Shown: positions 29,301 through 38,127, counted from the first letter of the stretch. The stretch: 64,000 nucleotides of DNA from Bacteroidia bacterium (GCA_027493955.1 JAOSJT010000001.1:3459131-3523130); one strand, 5' to 3'. Made by a program: numbers and translations. The notes: generated by a model from the letters alone, not told the origin.

Positions 29301-29663
29301 GATGCACACATCGATGTCGGTTTCAAAGGCCGTACTGTAGTTTGCGACCAGATCGTCGGTTATATCACGGAGCACGTTGCGCTGTCCGTTTTCGTCGCTA
29401 CGGACGATGGAATTATAATGAAGCTCGATGCCCGCGAGATTGAGGCCAAGATCCTGTAGTTCGTCGAATCTGCCTTGCGGCAGGTCGGAGGGTAAGTTGG
29501 TAGCTTCATTGTAGGTTGCCACCGAACCGGGATTCGGTTGCCGGATGGTATCGGTGGCATTGCCGCCCACCCAGAACGCACCGATGTAGAATTTGTCGAG
29601 CGTCTGGCAGTGGAGCGTACTCGTCGCCAGCAGGGCGAGAAAAAGAACGCTAGAAATACGCAT
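26388..29663 (-). CDS. Large exported beta-helix protein, truncated before its sorting domain
   Basis: A 1091-residue protein starting MRISSVLFLALLATSTLHCQT, with AGGAG and AAAGGTG upstream of the ATG at 29663. Residues ~15-800 are a long N-terminal region with no known fold that I recognise (FYIGAFWVGGNATDTIRQPNPG...LADGIMFYQYNTHGARIID). A right-handed beta-helix follows (GNLFIEPEARLYTETNDNLKF, HVENCTVSNAERGVAVGSD). It stops at TAA 26388 immediately after VPFVARENSL, and the same frame reopens into a helical region plus T9SS sorting domain. It is a paralog of the gene at 38128. The gene lies 31 bp after an FG-GAP T9SS gene, forming an operon-like pair. Confidence 0.75.
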   Translation of the reverse strand: MRISSVLFLALLATSTLHCQTLDKFYIGAFWVGGNATDTIRQPNPGSVATYNEATNLPSDLPQGRFDELQDLGLNLAGIELHYNSIVRSDENGQRNVLRDITDDLVANYSTAFETDIDVCIFDWGIHTASELNRVILNPESTWDFEHCTVDTAALNAFRNFPFHDLRTDRSILEQKRQSNCVRFRQPSDTVRGLRFERKRELTARKNYWGDNESHHSQPKNLIAGLYHLSVILADDEDEFVHDPPNTSTTVLTVRIFSTHPDSITKRVSRDFVVPGSAFYDGPTLRAAPFEYHLAQIEMRIDSFDVRTPGTSEDAWMHSALTVNDPDSTTNWERTDVLVADRLKHWKDLIDKDLMGPLEIEVFANSNAHFLVDAVCLSSPAAFGLFASGDSHAGIHSGMHTDFMTRLSAIASDRNGVGSFTTSRIPLMTVQEQRPSIGSWPSARVVGAALADSLPHCLPYSAHGAEVSTDDMGPLLEFHRNMVSGFYTYSVDYAYPRMCEDPDPSAYYDSLYQHYSFAKAGRMRDNVTRYRSYAVNRALRGIHAPWIPFVQNHSNMFVRDADSLGVAWDKDPLREPNAAELRLMCNIALAHGADGIMFYQYNTHGARIIDAANACWPRLRRDWVLDSTRQIHTNSGSMGFLGANNLPRVCDTNGENKWDSTKAFISDFLRPVGNLLREMTWERSKSWYCGEGEAQLVSKVISQRQDAVDPIDGSSETFVETAEFSDAGTKHLLVINGRAHREGQRHITVKLARHEGTYDEWKVTNVQTGDIWIVRPNDAPDSSSTANGFTEFFAPGSAALYRLEPFADETLDFDGECLSGNLFIEPEARLYTETNDNLKFQSDQGIFCRGEFIATNTMFGSCDIEQRWAGIHALANGYVHVENCTVSNAERGVAVGSDAYGLVSMNIFYNPGIVLTNLGGELYSYMNTAQDCGDGYSWSAGYRTRLRNDMGVKSAISSTLDIGITQLDQGITQMKQNSLSGFDTGIKALGGTVMGDSLSPGYNRVDAMNMVLHSDFGFINFGDVAAADGTMNCFILQNTTTGFHAVGNDPGILAVSSYWEPSPPILLGFVNADDTLAICPYVPFVARENSL

Positions 29664-29694
29664 CACCTTTCTCCTGTTGATTGTGAATGACGGG

Positions 29695-31467
29695 TCAGAG
29701 GACAAGAAGCGATGTATGTGAAGTGTGTGTCGCGGAACGGAATACTATGCTGTACATGCCAGGCAGGAGACCATCGAGGGAGAGCGGCCAGGAGTTTGAT
29801 CGCGCCTCGACGTTTACGGACATGCGCCGCAGTTCGCGGCCGAGCGTATCGAAAACAAGGACCTCTCCCGAGACAGCCGTATCGCTGTGCAGGAGCAGTT
29901 GCACGCCCTGCCCGGCATGCACAGGATTCGGGTATGCGCTCAACCGCATGCTCCCCGGGAGCCGGGGTATGTCAGCAACGGTGACAAGTTTGCTGTTCCC
30001 GCCGTAGATGCGGAAACGGATCAATCTACTGCCTGGGGTATCCCATGGTTGCCCCACAACGATGACATCGTCAAAGCCGTCACCATTGACGTCACCGACC
30101 GGCCAGGCGCCACGTTGCAGCCAGTCGATGTCTATATCCACTCCGAACGATCCATACGCAGTTTTGTTAACCGCACCGCTCCGGTTGGCATAGAGAAAAT
30201 ACACAGACGTGTTTTGGAACAGCTCCGGCACCCAACTGACGAGCACATCGCGCGTGCCGTCGCCGTTGACGTCGCCAACCGGACAGACAAACTGAGCGGT
30301 TATCAATGCACTCGGTAACGGATTGCGCAGCGAATCGTCGGCCTGTATGCTCGAGATGTCCGGCCGTCCCAGGCAGAATGCCGCATTGCCGTAGTGTGGC
30401 GAATGGGCGCCGATAAGCTCGTCGCAACCGTCGTTGTTCAAATCGGCCATCGCCGGATACTCCACCTTGTTCAGCCAAAAGTCGCCATAGCCGATGGGAA
30501 CGGTGATGTCCGGAGAGGTGACCGTACCGTCGTGATTCCCGAACCAGATATCCCAGACTGTGTGCTTGTTTTTTGGCCAATCATCGTAATACGTGCCCAG
30601 AATCATCACGTCCGTGCAGCCGTCGCCGTTGAGATCGCCGAGCATTCTGCGCTGCTCATAATAATGCCAATTGCCGTCTCCCCGCGCCGGGGGATGAATG
30701 GCCGCACTGGGCGTCAGAGAGAGCGAATCGCCACCGAAGAACAGCATGTAGTACTTATAGCCACCGCTGGCTAATGTTGTGTCCAGATGGGTTGCGTATA
30801 CGAGTAGATCGGTGCGGCCGTCCGCGTTATAATCACAACCCATTATCCCTTGATACCAGGAATCGACCGCCCACAAGCCCCAACCCGCATTTCGATGCGG
30901 CCCTCGTATTTCCGCGTCGGGTGTTATCCGGAAGGGTGGATCGCTTTTCGTGTTGTAATAGACCCGAATCAGTCCTCTCCGCTCCGGATCGGGATTACCC
31001 GTCACATTGCTGGTTCGAACCGTCGTCGCCAGATCCACGTATCCATCGCCGTTGAAGTCACCGGCGGCCACGCCACCGGAACCGCCGAGCACGAAATACC
31101 TCGGCTCGACCGGCAAGGGCACGCCGCCATAGAATATGAATGTGGTGTCGAGCGACGAGGTCACGGCATAGTCGTCGAAACCGTCGCCATTCAAATCCCC
31201 GAGCTCCGCGGTAAACCACCCCAGCCCCGTGTGGATCTTCGGTATCACGGTTGCTATCGTGTCGAACTCGTTGTACAGAACACCCATTTCGCCCGGGGAT
31301 TTGCCGAGCAGGGCGGGCGCACGCGCGTCCTGGGCGCAAACCGGCGTCAGCAAGACAAACTGAAGCAGCAGCGCCACAGGCAACAGCGTGATCGCCGCAC
31401 GATTCGAGCGCGGCGCCCTTGGCCGCCCCCGTGTGCGGGCCGTGAATAGAAAAACACCTTTCATCAT
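29695..31467 (-). CDS. T9SS-secreted FG-GAP/VCBS-repeat protein (copy A)
   Basis: A 590-residue protein. The ATG at 31467 is 5 bp after AAGGAGG. A long basic N-region precedes the signal core AAITLLPVALLLQFVLLTPVCAQ. At least seven FG-GAP repeats are marked by the Ca-binding D-x-N-x-D-G loop: LGDLNGDGFDDYAV, AGDFNGDGYVDLAT, GCDYNADGRTDLLV, LGDLNGDGCTDVMI, MADLNNDGCDELIG, VGDVNGDGTRDVLV and VGDVNGDGFDDVIV. They predict an integrin-like propeller. The end (LSAYPNPVHAG...VFDTLGRELRR...MYSIVFRS) is a T9SS type A sorting domain. It is upstream of, and close to, the beta-helix gene; the same pairing recurs at 36261-42349. Confidence 0.9.
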   Translation of the reverse strand: MMKGVFLFTARTRGRPRAPRSNRAAITLLPVALLLQFVLLTPVCAQDARAPALLGKSPGEMGVLYNEFDTIATVIPKIHTGLGWFTAELGDLNGDGFDDYAVTSSLDTTFIFYGGVPLPVEPRYFVLGGSGGVAAGDFNGDGYVDLATTVRTSNVTGNPDPERRGLIRVYYNTKSDPPFRITPDAEIRGPHRNAGWGLWAVDSWYQGIMGCDYNADGRTDLLVYATHLDTTLASGGYKYYMLFFGGDSLSLTPSAAIHPPARGDGNWHYYEQRRMLGDLNGDGCTDVMILGTYYDDWPKNKHTVWDIWFGNHDGTVTSPDITVPIGYGDFWLNKVEYPAMADLNNDGCDELIGAHSPHYGNAAFCLGRPDISSIQADDSLRNPLPSALITAQFVCPVGDVNGDGTRDVLVSWVPELFQNTSVYFLYANRSGAVNKTAYGSFGVDIDIDWLQRGAWPVGDVNGDGFDDVIVVGQPWDTPGSRLIRFRIYGGNSKLVTVADIPRLPGSMRLSAYPNPVHAGQGVQLLLHSDTAVSGEVLVFDTLGRELRRMSVNVEARSNSWPLSLDGLLPGMYSIVFRSATHTSHTSLLVL

Positions 31468-31687
31468 CCAAACCTCCTTGTGTTGTTGAGAACCGTCGTT
31501 TCGGCCGTGTATCGGTCGCGCATCGTTATCCATTCACAATGGGTGACACTTGAAACCGTAAAAAATTCCCCCGCGCAAAAAAAAATATCTCCGCTTCCGG
31601 GATCGGGTGACAGGACACTAAATGGATAGGGGGCAAAGAATCGCTGGTACAAGAATAACACATGAGACACCGAAAAGTTACAGGGAG

Positions 31688-31716
31688 GTTAAACGTGAAA
31701 CGTTAAAGGTTAAACG
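31688..31716. repeat. GTTAAACG-type repeat, copy 1
   Basis: A 29-bp AT-rich stretch built from GTTAAACG/GTTAAAGG units. It differs at two positions from a 29-bp copy at 55810-55838. It lies in the 606-bp intergenic space 31468-32073, which otherwise holds the hairpin at 31988 and no convincing gene. Confidence 0.7.
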
Positions 31717-31987
31717 CATGCTGCTTCGGGAAGCTGCGGATCGGCGTTCGGCAATGCTCCGGAGACTCATAACGGTCCCGCGCCGCTCTGAGTGACATTC
31801 AAGCAACCGACCGTGTAACTCCTGTACGCCGTTCGTCCCGGCATGTACAAGCAACGCGGTCGGCGATCCGCTTCTCTTCCGTTGCCTGCTCCTCAGGAAT
31901 CGGCGGCTTTCGCACATCGCTCGCGCTGCCGTGTACCATTACTCGTTGAGCATGATACGTATGTACGGAGAACAGCGCAATAACAGA

Positions 31988-32013
31988 ACAAGCTCTCAAA
32001 AATGAGAGCTTGT
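31988..32013 (-). terminator. Hairpin after the peroxiredoxin gene
   Basis: A perfect 10-bp stem ACAAGCTCTC / GAGAGCTTGT with a 6-nt A/T loop, about 60 bp beyond the peroxiredoxin stop. On the minus strand it is followed by TCTGTTATT, a weak T-run. Probably the terminator of the osmC-peroxiredoxin transcript. Confidence 0.55.
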
Positions 32014-32073
32014 CCATGTTGTACCAGAAGGAGCCGGTACGGGGTATTGCGTGTCTGCGAGCCGGGGACGGGC

Positions 32074-32790
32074 CTATCCTTTCAGGACAGCGTCGAGGAC
32101 TTCCTTTTCGCTGATTTCTTTCGTGCAGAAGAACCAGTCGTGGCAGGTAATGCCGTTCTTGCTCTCCATGCGCTCCTGGGCAACACCGCAGGAACCGGCG
32201 GGGGGCACGATCACAGCGTCGCCCGGACGCCAGTCGGCGGGGGTCGCCACACCGAACGCATCGGCGGTTTGCAGCGCGACGACGACGCGGTACAGCTCGT
32301 CGAAATTGCGGCCGAGACTCAGCGGATAGTAAATAATGGTGCGGATCACGCCCGCGGGATCGATGAAGAACACCGCGCGCACGGCCTTGGTCGAAGATTC
32401 GCCGGGCATCATCATGCCATATTTTTTCGCTACTTCCATGGTGATGTCCTCGATGAGGGGGAATTTCACCTCGACATTCTTCATGCCCTTGAACTCGATT
32501 TTTTCCTTGATCGTCCGCAGCCAGGCGATATGACTGTAGAGACCGTCCACCGACAGGCCGACGAGCTTGGTATTGACCTTGGCGAATTTTTCTTCCATTG
32601 AGGCGAAGGTCATGAATTCCGATGTGCAGACCGGAGTGAAGTCCGCCGGATGACTGAAGAGAATCACCCACTGACCTGCATAATCCTGCGGAAAGTTGAT
32701 GGGACCCTGTGTCGTTACCGCTGTGAATTCGGGCGCCTTGTCGCCGATGCGGGGCATGGGCTGGATTTGGACGTCGCTTGTGCTTTCCAT
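32074..32790 (-). CDS. 1-Cys-type peroxiredoxin (AhpC/TSA family)
   Basis: A 238-residue cytoplasmic peroxidase that reduces H2O2 and organic hydroperoxides. SHPADFTPVCTSE contains the peroxidatic Cys55 with the P-x-x-x-T/S-x-x-C motif. The C-terminal extension (MPGESSTKAVRAVFFIDPAGVIRTIIYYPLSLGRNFDELYRVVVALQ) and length match the Prx6/archaeal group. Further Cys residues near the end (GSCGVAQ, GITCHDWFFC) could act as resolving Cys, as in archaeal homologs. The gene follows osmC on the same strand with a 55-bp gap, so both are likely one peroxide-defence transcript. Confidence 0.93.
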   Translation of the reverse strand: MESTSDVQIQPMPRIGDKAPEFTAVTTQGPINFPQDYAGQWVILFSHPADFTPVCTSEFMTFASMEEKFAKVNTKLVGLSVDGLYSHIAWLRTIKEKIEFKGMKNVEVKFPLIEDITMEVAKKYGMMMPGESSTKAVRAVFFIDPAGVIRTIIYYPLSLGRNFDELYRVVVALQTADAFGVATPADWRPGDAVIVPPAGSCGVAQERMESKNGITCHDWFFCTKEISEKEVLDAVLKG

Positions 32791-32845
32791 GATAAGGTAC
32801 TCCTGTTTATGTGTTTAAATATTGTCGTCTTTTTTCTGATCAATG

Positions 32846-33256
32846 TCAAGCGTCTTGCGTCTGACGCACCACGGTGCGGATATCGAAAGCGGGCGGCTCT
32901 TCGATGTGTTTCTTCACGGCGCACAGCGAGGCGGATTTTACGAGCGCGTCGTAATACTTTTCCGGAAAATCAGGAGGTACGACGATGTCGAGCTGCACTT
33001 TGCTGATCATGCGTTTGACGGGATCGAATTCCATGCGCTGCGTCAGTTCGATGCCTTCCGTGGGCAAATCCCGTTGCTGGCAGAAGCCCAGTACATAAAT
33101 GCCGGCGCAGGTGCCGAGCGATGCGAGAAAGAGATCGAAGGGCGCCGGCGCGGTACCGTCGCCGCCGCCGTACGCGGGTTGATCGGTGCTGATGCGGAAG
33201 CCGTTGTGCAGTGCGTCCACTTTTTTATTGCCGGGGAAGACGATTTTCATTTCCAT
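32846..33256 (-). CDS. OsmC-family peroxiredoxin-like protein
   Basis: A 136-residue protein. I use the ATG at 33256 (MEMKIVFPGNKKVDA) with AGGAGC upstream. FDLFLASLGTCAGIYVLGFC holds the first redox Cys of the OsmC/Ohr fold, and VKSASLCAVKKHIEEPPAF holds the second. These two buried Cys residues reduce hydroperoxides in the family, and GGGDGTAPAPFDLFLASLG is the usual entry motif. The gene is divergent from the sensor kinase (start codons about 150 bp apart) and is followed by the peroxiredoxin gene, so a shared regulatory region is plausible. Confidence 0.9.
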   Translation of the reverse strand: MEMKIVFPGNKKVDALHNGFRISTDQPAYGGGDGTAPAPFDLFLASLGTCAGIYVLGFCQQRDLPTEGIELTQRMEFDPVKRMISKVQLDIVVPPDFPEKYYDALVKSASLCAVKKHIEEPPAFDIRTVVRQTQDA

Positions 33257-33407
33257 TGCGAAGTGCTCCTGTGAGATTTCTGTTTTCGTTCCAACCACAC
33301 ATAGGATGCACGGATACCGCGCATCGGTTCAGGCAGTGGGATATGGCCTGCGCTCTCGCTATGTTTGTATGACAGCCACTTGCCCACCGCGCGGACACGG
33401 ACACTGC

Positions 33408-35438
33408 ATGCTTCCCGCGATAAAACTCAAGACCAAGCTTCAGCTTTCCTTTTTGTTCATCGGCTTCATTTCCATTCTCATCACCGGATGGCAGGCCTAT
33501 GAAAGCGCGAAGTCCTCGCTCGAAAGCGTGACGTTTCAGCGCCTCACCGCGCTGCGCGAATCACGGCGCAGGCAGATCGAGTATTACTTCGCACGGGTGC
33601 AAACAGACATCATCAGTTACTCCGGCGACAGAACCATTGCCGACGCGGCGCGGGATTTGACTGCGCTGTTCCCGCCGGCGCTGCGTGAAGCGGGAAGCGC
33701 CGCGGAGTTGCTCGATGCCGTGCGGCAACCCGGCACCTCGGGGGGCGGGCTTCAGACGCGCAGATACATCGAGACATTGCGCAGCTACGATGATCAGATC
33801 GAGCAATGGCGAAAAATCCAGGGATACTATGATGTGTTCATCATCGACGCGGTGAGCGGAGCGATAGTGTACAGCGCGCGGCGCGAAGGCGACTTCGCAA
33901 GCAGTCTGACGAATGGTCCCTATGCTGCCACGAATCTCGCGGAGGTGTTTCGTCTTGTTTCCCCCGAGCTGAGCGCCTCTGCGGCGCGTTTTGTGGATTT
34001 CGAACCCTATGCGCCTTCGGGGAATGCGCCCGCCTCCTTCGTCGCTTATCCGGTGCATGGAGCTGTCGGTGTGAAGGCGGTGCTCGCATTGCAACTGTCC
34101 ATTGACGATATCAATTCGCTGATGACGGAGAGCAATGTCCGCAGAGATGGCATGGGGGCCAGCGGCGAGACGTACATCGTCGGTACGGACTACAGAATGC
34201 GCAACGATTCGCGGTTCTTTATCGAGCATCCGGCGGAGTATTACGCAATGTTGCGGCGCATCGGAACCGATGCGAACATCATCGGCATCATACGAAAGAA
34301 CAACACCTCGGTGCTGCTGCAAGATGTGCGCACGGACGCCACCAAGGCCGCCCTGCGCGGCATCACCGACACGCGCATCGTGACGGATTACCGGGGTGTG
34401 CGCGTGCTCAGCTCCTTTACGCCGCTCAGCTTGCCCGATCTGCATTGGGTGATGCTGTCGGAAATAGATGAGACGGAGGCCTTCCGCAGCGTCTATGAGC
34501 TTCGCGAGCGCCTGATACTTGTGGGCCTGGTAATACTTCTCTTCGCCGTCAGTCTCGGAATGGTCATAGCGCAGACGGTAACGAAACCGATACTCTCCCT
34601 GGCCGAAACCGCCGCGCGTTTCGGACGCGGCGACCTCGCGCAACGCGCCGTGCCCGGATCCAACGATGAGATCGGCACGCTGGCGCGCACGTTCAATACC
34701 ATGGCCGAAGAAGTGCAGACGCGCACGGATCAGCTTGAGAGCGAAATTGCAGTACGCACCCGGGCGGAGCAGGAACTGACGCGCTCGCAGGAAGAATTGC
34801 GCAATCTCTCCATGCATCTCCAGAGTGTGCGCGAGGCGGAGCGCAAGGGCTTTGCGCGGGAAATACACGACGAACTCGGTCAGCGTCTCACCACGATGAA
34901 GTTGCAGGTATCGCTGCTGCTCGAGGATGTGAGAGCGGGCGAGCGAATCGCCGCCGAAAAGCTCGACACGACCATCGGTGATATAGACGCGACCATACAG
35001 GCGGTGAAGAGGCTCATATCCGAGCTGCGTCCCGGTTTGCTGGACGACCTCGGTCTCACGGCGGCAATCGAGTGGCAGGCGGAGGAATTCGAACGCCGCA
35101 GCGGCATCCATTGCGAGCTATCTATCAGTCCGCATGACATCGCGCTCGACCAGGATCGCTCGACGGCGGTGTTTCGCATTTTTCAGGAAACACTCACCAA
35201 TGTCGCGCGGCACTCCGGCGCCTCGGGTGTGACCGTATTCCTGACCGACAACGGCGATGAAATCGAGCTGGTGATTTCGGATGACGGACGCGGCATTACG
35301 CAGGATGAAATAGACGATTCCCGTTCCTTCGGTCTCATCGGCATACGCGAGCGCGCGTTGGTATTGCGCGGCACGGCGGTGTTTCTGGGTAAAGCGGGAG
35401 AGGGAACCGTCGTTTCGGTACACATTCCAAAGGATTGA
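33408..35438 (+). CDS. Membrane sensor histidine kinase (NarX/HisKA_3 type) with extracytoplasmic Cache-like domain
   Basis: 676 residues from the ATG at 33408; an in-frame ATG at 33306 is possible but lacks a better SD. The order is: TM1 (LSFLFIGFISILITGW); ~330-residue outer sensor region of dCache character (YYDVFIIDAVSGAIVYS, GASGETYIVGTDYRM); TM2 (LILVGLVILLFAVSLGMVIA); HAMP (TKPILSLAETAARFGRGDL...NTMAEEV); and a coiled coil. A HisKA_3 domain follows with the phospho-acceptor His487 in REIHDELGQ, then HATPase (ETLTNVARHSG N-box, SDDGRGI, FGLIGIRERA). It is followed 12 bp later by its response regulator. The signal is unknown; the divergent osmC-peroxiredoxin pair hints at oxidants. Confidence 0.92.
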   Translation: MLPAIKLKTKLQLSFLFIGFISILITGWQAYESAKSSLESVTFQRLTALRESRRRQIEYYFARVQTDIISYSGDRTIADAARDLTALFPPALREAGSAAELLDAVRQPGTSGGGLQTRRYIETLRSYDDQIEQWRKIQGYYDVFIIDAVSGAIVYSARREGDFASSLTNGPYAATNLAEVFRLVSPELSASAARFVDFEPYAPSGNAPASFVAYPVHGAVGVKAVLALQLSIDDINSLMTESNVRRDGMGASGETYIVGTDYRMRNDSRFFIEHPAEYYAMLRRIGTDANIIGIIRKNNTSVLLQDVRTDATKAALRGITDTRIVTDYRGVRVLSSFTPLSLPDLHWVMLSEIDETEAFRSVYELRERLILVGLVILLFAVSLGMVIAQTVTKPILSLAETAARFGRGDLAQRAVPGSNDEIGTLARTFNTMAEEVQTRTDQLESEIAVRTRAEQELTRSQEELRNLSMHLQSVREAERKGFAREIHDELGQRLTTMKLQVSLLLEDVRAGERIAAEKLDTTIGDIDATIQAVKRLISELRPGLLDDLGLTAAIEWQAEEFERRSGIHCELSISPHDIALDQDRSTAVFRIFQETLTNVARHSGASGVTVFLTDNGDEIELVISDDGRGITQDEIDDSRSFGLIGIRERALVLRGTAVFLGKAGEGTVVSVHIPKD

Positions 35439-35450
35439 CAGGAGCCATCG

Positions 35451-36083
35451 ATGATTTCCATACTCATCGCAGACGATCACGTGCTGTTTCGCGAGGGACT
35501 CAAGCAAATACTGTCGCGGCACAAAGAGATCCGCGTGCTCGAAGAAGCCGGCAGCGGCAGCGAGGCGCTGCTCAAGGTGATGCAGGGGAAATTCGATCTC
35601 GTGTTGCTGGACATTTCCATGCCCGGCCGGGGCGGTCTCGATGTGCTGGCGGAAATCAGACGCGAACAGCCGAATCTGCCGGTGCTCATGCTCTCTATGC
35701 ATCCCGAAGAGCAATACGCCGTGCGCGTGCTCAAAGCGGGCGCGGCGGGGTATTTGACCAAAGAGAGCGCCGCATCGGAGCTCATTCACGCGATCAAAAA
35801 AGTCGCCTCCGGCGGCAAGTATATCAGTCCCGGCGTTGCCGAGCGCCTGGCCGACGCCATTGAGCACGACTTCAGCGGTCCCCCGCATCAGGCGCTTTCC
35901 AACCGCGAGTTCCAGGTAATGAAAATGCTGGCCTCCGGCAAGACACTCAAGGAAATCGCTGAAGACCTCATCCTCAGTGAAAAGACCATCACCACCTACC
36001 GCGCCCGCATTCTCGAAAAGATGAAGCTGCGCAACAACGTGGATCTCTCGCATTACGCCATGAAGCACGGGTTGGTGGAGTGA
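35451..36083 (+). CDS. NarL/FixJ-family response regulator
   Basis: A 210-residue DNA-binding regulator and cognate partner of the kinase just upstream. The receiver domain spans residues 1-120: acidic pocket D8-D9, phospho-acceptor Asp54 in VLLDISMPGRGG, LMLSMHP with the conserved Ser, and Lys in GYLTKES. The LuxR-type HTH is at ~145-200 (LSNREFQVMKMLASGKTLKEIAEDLILSEKTITTYRARILEKMKL). The SD AGGAG precedes the ATG at 35451. Targets are not visible; candidates are its own promoter region and osmC, or the flanking T9SS genes. Confidence 0.95.
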   Translation: MISILIADDHVLFREGLKQILSRHKEIRVLEEAGSGSEALLKVMQGKFDLVLLDISMPGRGGLDVLAEIRREQPNLPVLMLSMHPEEQYAVRVLKAGAAGYLTKESAASELIHAIKKVASGGKYISPGVAERLADAIEHDFSGPPHQALSNREFQVMKMLASGKTLKEIAEDLILSEKTITTYRARILEKMKLRNNVDLSHYAMKHGLVE

Positions 36084-36260
36084 GCAGAGAGCCGGGAGTG
36101 GAGTGCAGTCTCTGTAAGCGGCGCACTGCGCAAACACGAGTCAAGCTCAGCAACGGCAGAGCATCGCTTCTGTCGCGGACACAGAATGCGCCGGAAGCGG
36201 CGTACGGTGTTTTTCGGACGTATGCCGCCATGGGGTACGGGACTGATCTCCCTCCGCGAG

Positions 36261-37973
36261 CTACTTCTTCATCAGCACCACCTTTCTTGTCACGCTGCCG
36301 GCGGCGGAGCGGAGTTCGATAAAATGTACGCCGGGACTGTAGTCGGACGCGTAGTCGCCAGCCTGCAGTACGATGACGTTGCCGCTGTTTACAAGCTGAT
36401 AGTTGCGTGTGAGTATGACTTTGCCGTCGAGCGCGTACATTTTGAGTTGATACTCGCCGGGCGCTTCGTCTTTGAGCAGCAGAGTGATGTCGCCCGAGCT
36501 TGGGGAGGGATAGACCTCCAGGGAGAATGGAGCGGGTCTGGGATCGAGCGCCTCTGACTCCGCGTCGATATTGGTATTGATATATGCCGCGCCTCTAATG
36601 ACACCAACCATACCCTCCTCCTTCCACCAAGGATATGCCGGCCCGATGGCTGGCTCGGGTTCGGAAACGGCATGCTCTTCAGCACCGTCACCGGTGATAT
36701 CACCCAGACGTACGTAAAATCGAGCGGAAGAGGCAACACCCACGACACATACAGCTAATGGTTGGTCGGTTAATCCCGACCTGTTTCCACCGTACACGAT
36801 CATAGCGGAGTACCCCCCTTCCGTCGAAAGATTGAGCACATAGTCATCAAGGCCGTCTCCATTGTAATCACCGATCTTGAAATGTTTCCGACCGAAGCCA
36901 GTCCACCGACTTTTATCGTGATTCGTGATTATGCGATCCACCTTTCCGGACAGTCCTTCAGGGGTGCCGTACATAATCAGTAGCGAGTCGGTACACGGTA
37001 CCCATAGCATATCCGCCATACCGTCGTTGTTCACGTCCAGCAACGTGGTAAAGAAAGTGCCCAACCGATTTATATACGTGTCTCTTGAGTACCCCATGAC
37101 GTCGTTCTCGAAAATCTGGTTCGCCCGTGAAGGATCAGGGTACTTGCCGGGTTGCCCGAAAGCGACACGAATTTTCGGTGGAAGCGATTGATTTAATCCA
37201 AGTTTCTCCTTCACTGCCAATTGAATATCAGCGCAACCATCACCGTTGATATCACCTACACCGATACTGTTGTAAGAACTCCACCAATGATCTGAAAGGT
37301 AGATGTATGAAATCGTGTCGGTATCATCGCCACGTGGATAATGCCAGACGAATATCGCACCAGTTGCTTGCGCCCGCAATGTATCGTACCACAATGATGA
37401 TGCCATTATCAGTTCATCCCTGCCGTCGCAGTCAAGGTCGGCGGCAAATAAATCGCTGCCAAGAAGAGATCTCTCAGGCTGTCCACCCATACTCGACAGT
37501 GGTCCTGGGATGATAAAACGCGGTTGCGTCTCGATAGCATACAACGAGTCCTCAACACCCATATACACAAGAAAAGTATCGAACCGTGTCACATCGCGTT
37601 GAACGTCGCGAAAAAATCCGCTTCTTACCGCGAGATCAATGAGACCATCGCCATTGAAATCACCTTTGACCATTTCGGCACTGCCACGCAGTGATAGATC
37701 CGCAGTTGTGTCGAACAATACCGGGCCTCCGTAATAGCAGAAAACAGTATTCGGGCCATTTGCGCTGGCAAGCAAGTCCAGATGTCCATCCTTGTTGATA
37801 TCCATACTCACAAGGGCCATTCCTAACCTATACTTCGGCATTTCCATCGTCGGATAACCAAACATATAGGCATACTTGAGGCATCCGACGCGTTGCGCCT
37901 TGAGCACGCCCGGAAAGGAAGCAAGAAGCAAGGTGATTAGGAGTACTTTGCTGTATTTTGATCTTCGTGTCAT
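36261..37973 (-). CDS. T9SS-secreted FG-GAP/VCBS-repeat protein (copy B)
   Basis: A 570-residue protein beginning MTRRSKYSKVLLITLLLASFPGVLKAQ (signal peptide). FG-GAP loops include SMDINKDGHLDLLA, KGDFNGDGLIDLAV, AADLDCDGRDELIM, VGDINGDGCADIQL, LDVNNDGMADMLWV, IGDYNGDGLDDYVL and LGDITGDGAEEHAV, i.e. a seven-bladed propeller. The sorting domain is FSLEVYPSPSSGDI...YALDGKVI...VHFIELRS...RKVVLMKK. It resembles the protein at 29695 in layout and partner: it lies 154 bp downstream of the second beta-helix gene. It is convergent with the response-regulator gene. Confidence 0.9.
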   Translation of the reverse strand: MTRRSKYSKVLLITLLLASFPGVLKAQRVGCLKYAYMFGYPTMEMPKYRLGMALVSMDINKDGHLDLLASANGPNTVFCYYGGPVLFDTTADLSLRGSAEMVKGDFNGDGLIDLAVRSGFFRDVQRDVTRFDTFLVYMGVEDSLYAIETQPRFIIPGPLSSMGGQPERSLLGSDLFAADLDCDGRDELIMASSLWYDTLRAQATGAIFVWHYPRGDDTDTISYIYLSDHWWSSYNSIGVGDINGDGCADIQLAVKEKLGLNQSLPPKIRVAFGQPGKYPDPSRANQIFENDVMGYSRDTYINRLGTFFTTLLDVNNDGMADMLWVPCTDSLLIMYGTPEGLSGKVDRIITNHDKSRWTGFGRKHFKIGDYNGDGLDDYVLNLSTEGGYSAMIVYGGNRSGLTDQPLAVCVVGVASSARFYVRLGDITGDGAEEHAVSEPEPAIGPAYPWWKEEGMVGVIRGAAYINTNIDAESEALDPRPAPFSLEVYPSPSSGDITLLLKDEAPGEYQLKMYALDGKVILTRNYQLVNSGNVIVLQAGDYASDYSPGVHFIELRSAAGSVTRKVVLMKK

Positions 37974-38127
37974 TTCGGCGTCCTTGGCTGTTAATTTCGG
38001 AACCTTCCGGCTCGGGAAGGATTGTGAGTCCTCCCCGGCCGGAACGCGTTATCATGAGAGTTCTGAGTACCACCGTGTTGACTGTAGAGCGCGTCAACTC
38101 AAGGGAGTAACACGTACTCCGCTACCG

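Noticed and set aside
31799-32671. 290-codon minus-strand frame overlapping peroxiredoxin in another register
   Set aside because: The peroxiredoxin frame has the catalytic motif and family length; the other frame is motif-free and arises from codon bias.
33561-35111. 516-codon open frame antisense to the sensor kinase
   Set aside because: The plus-strand frame has a full kinase domain order; the antisense product has no motifs and is rich in R/H/G as expected of a shadow frame.
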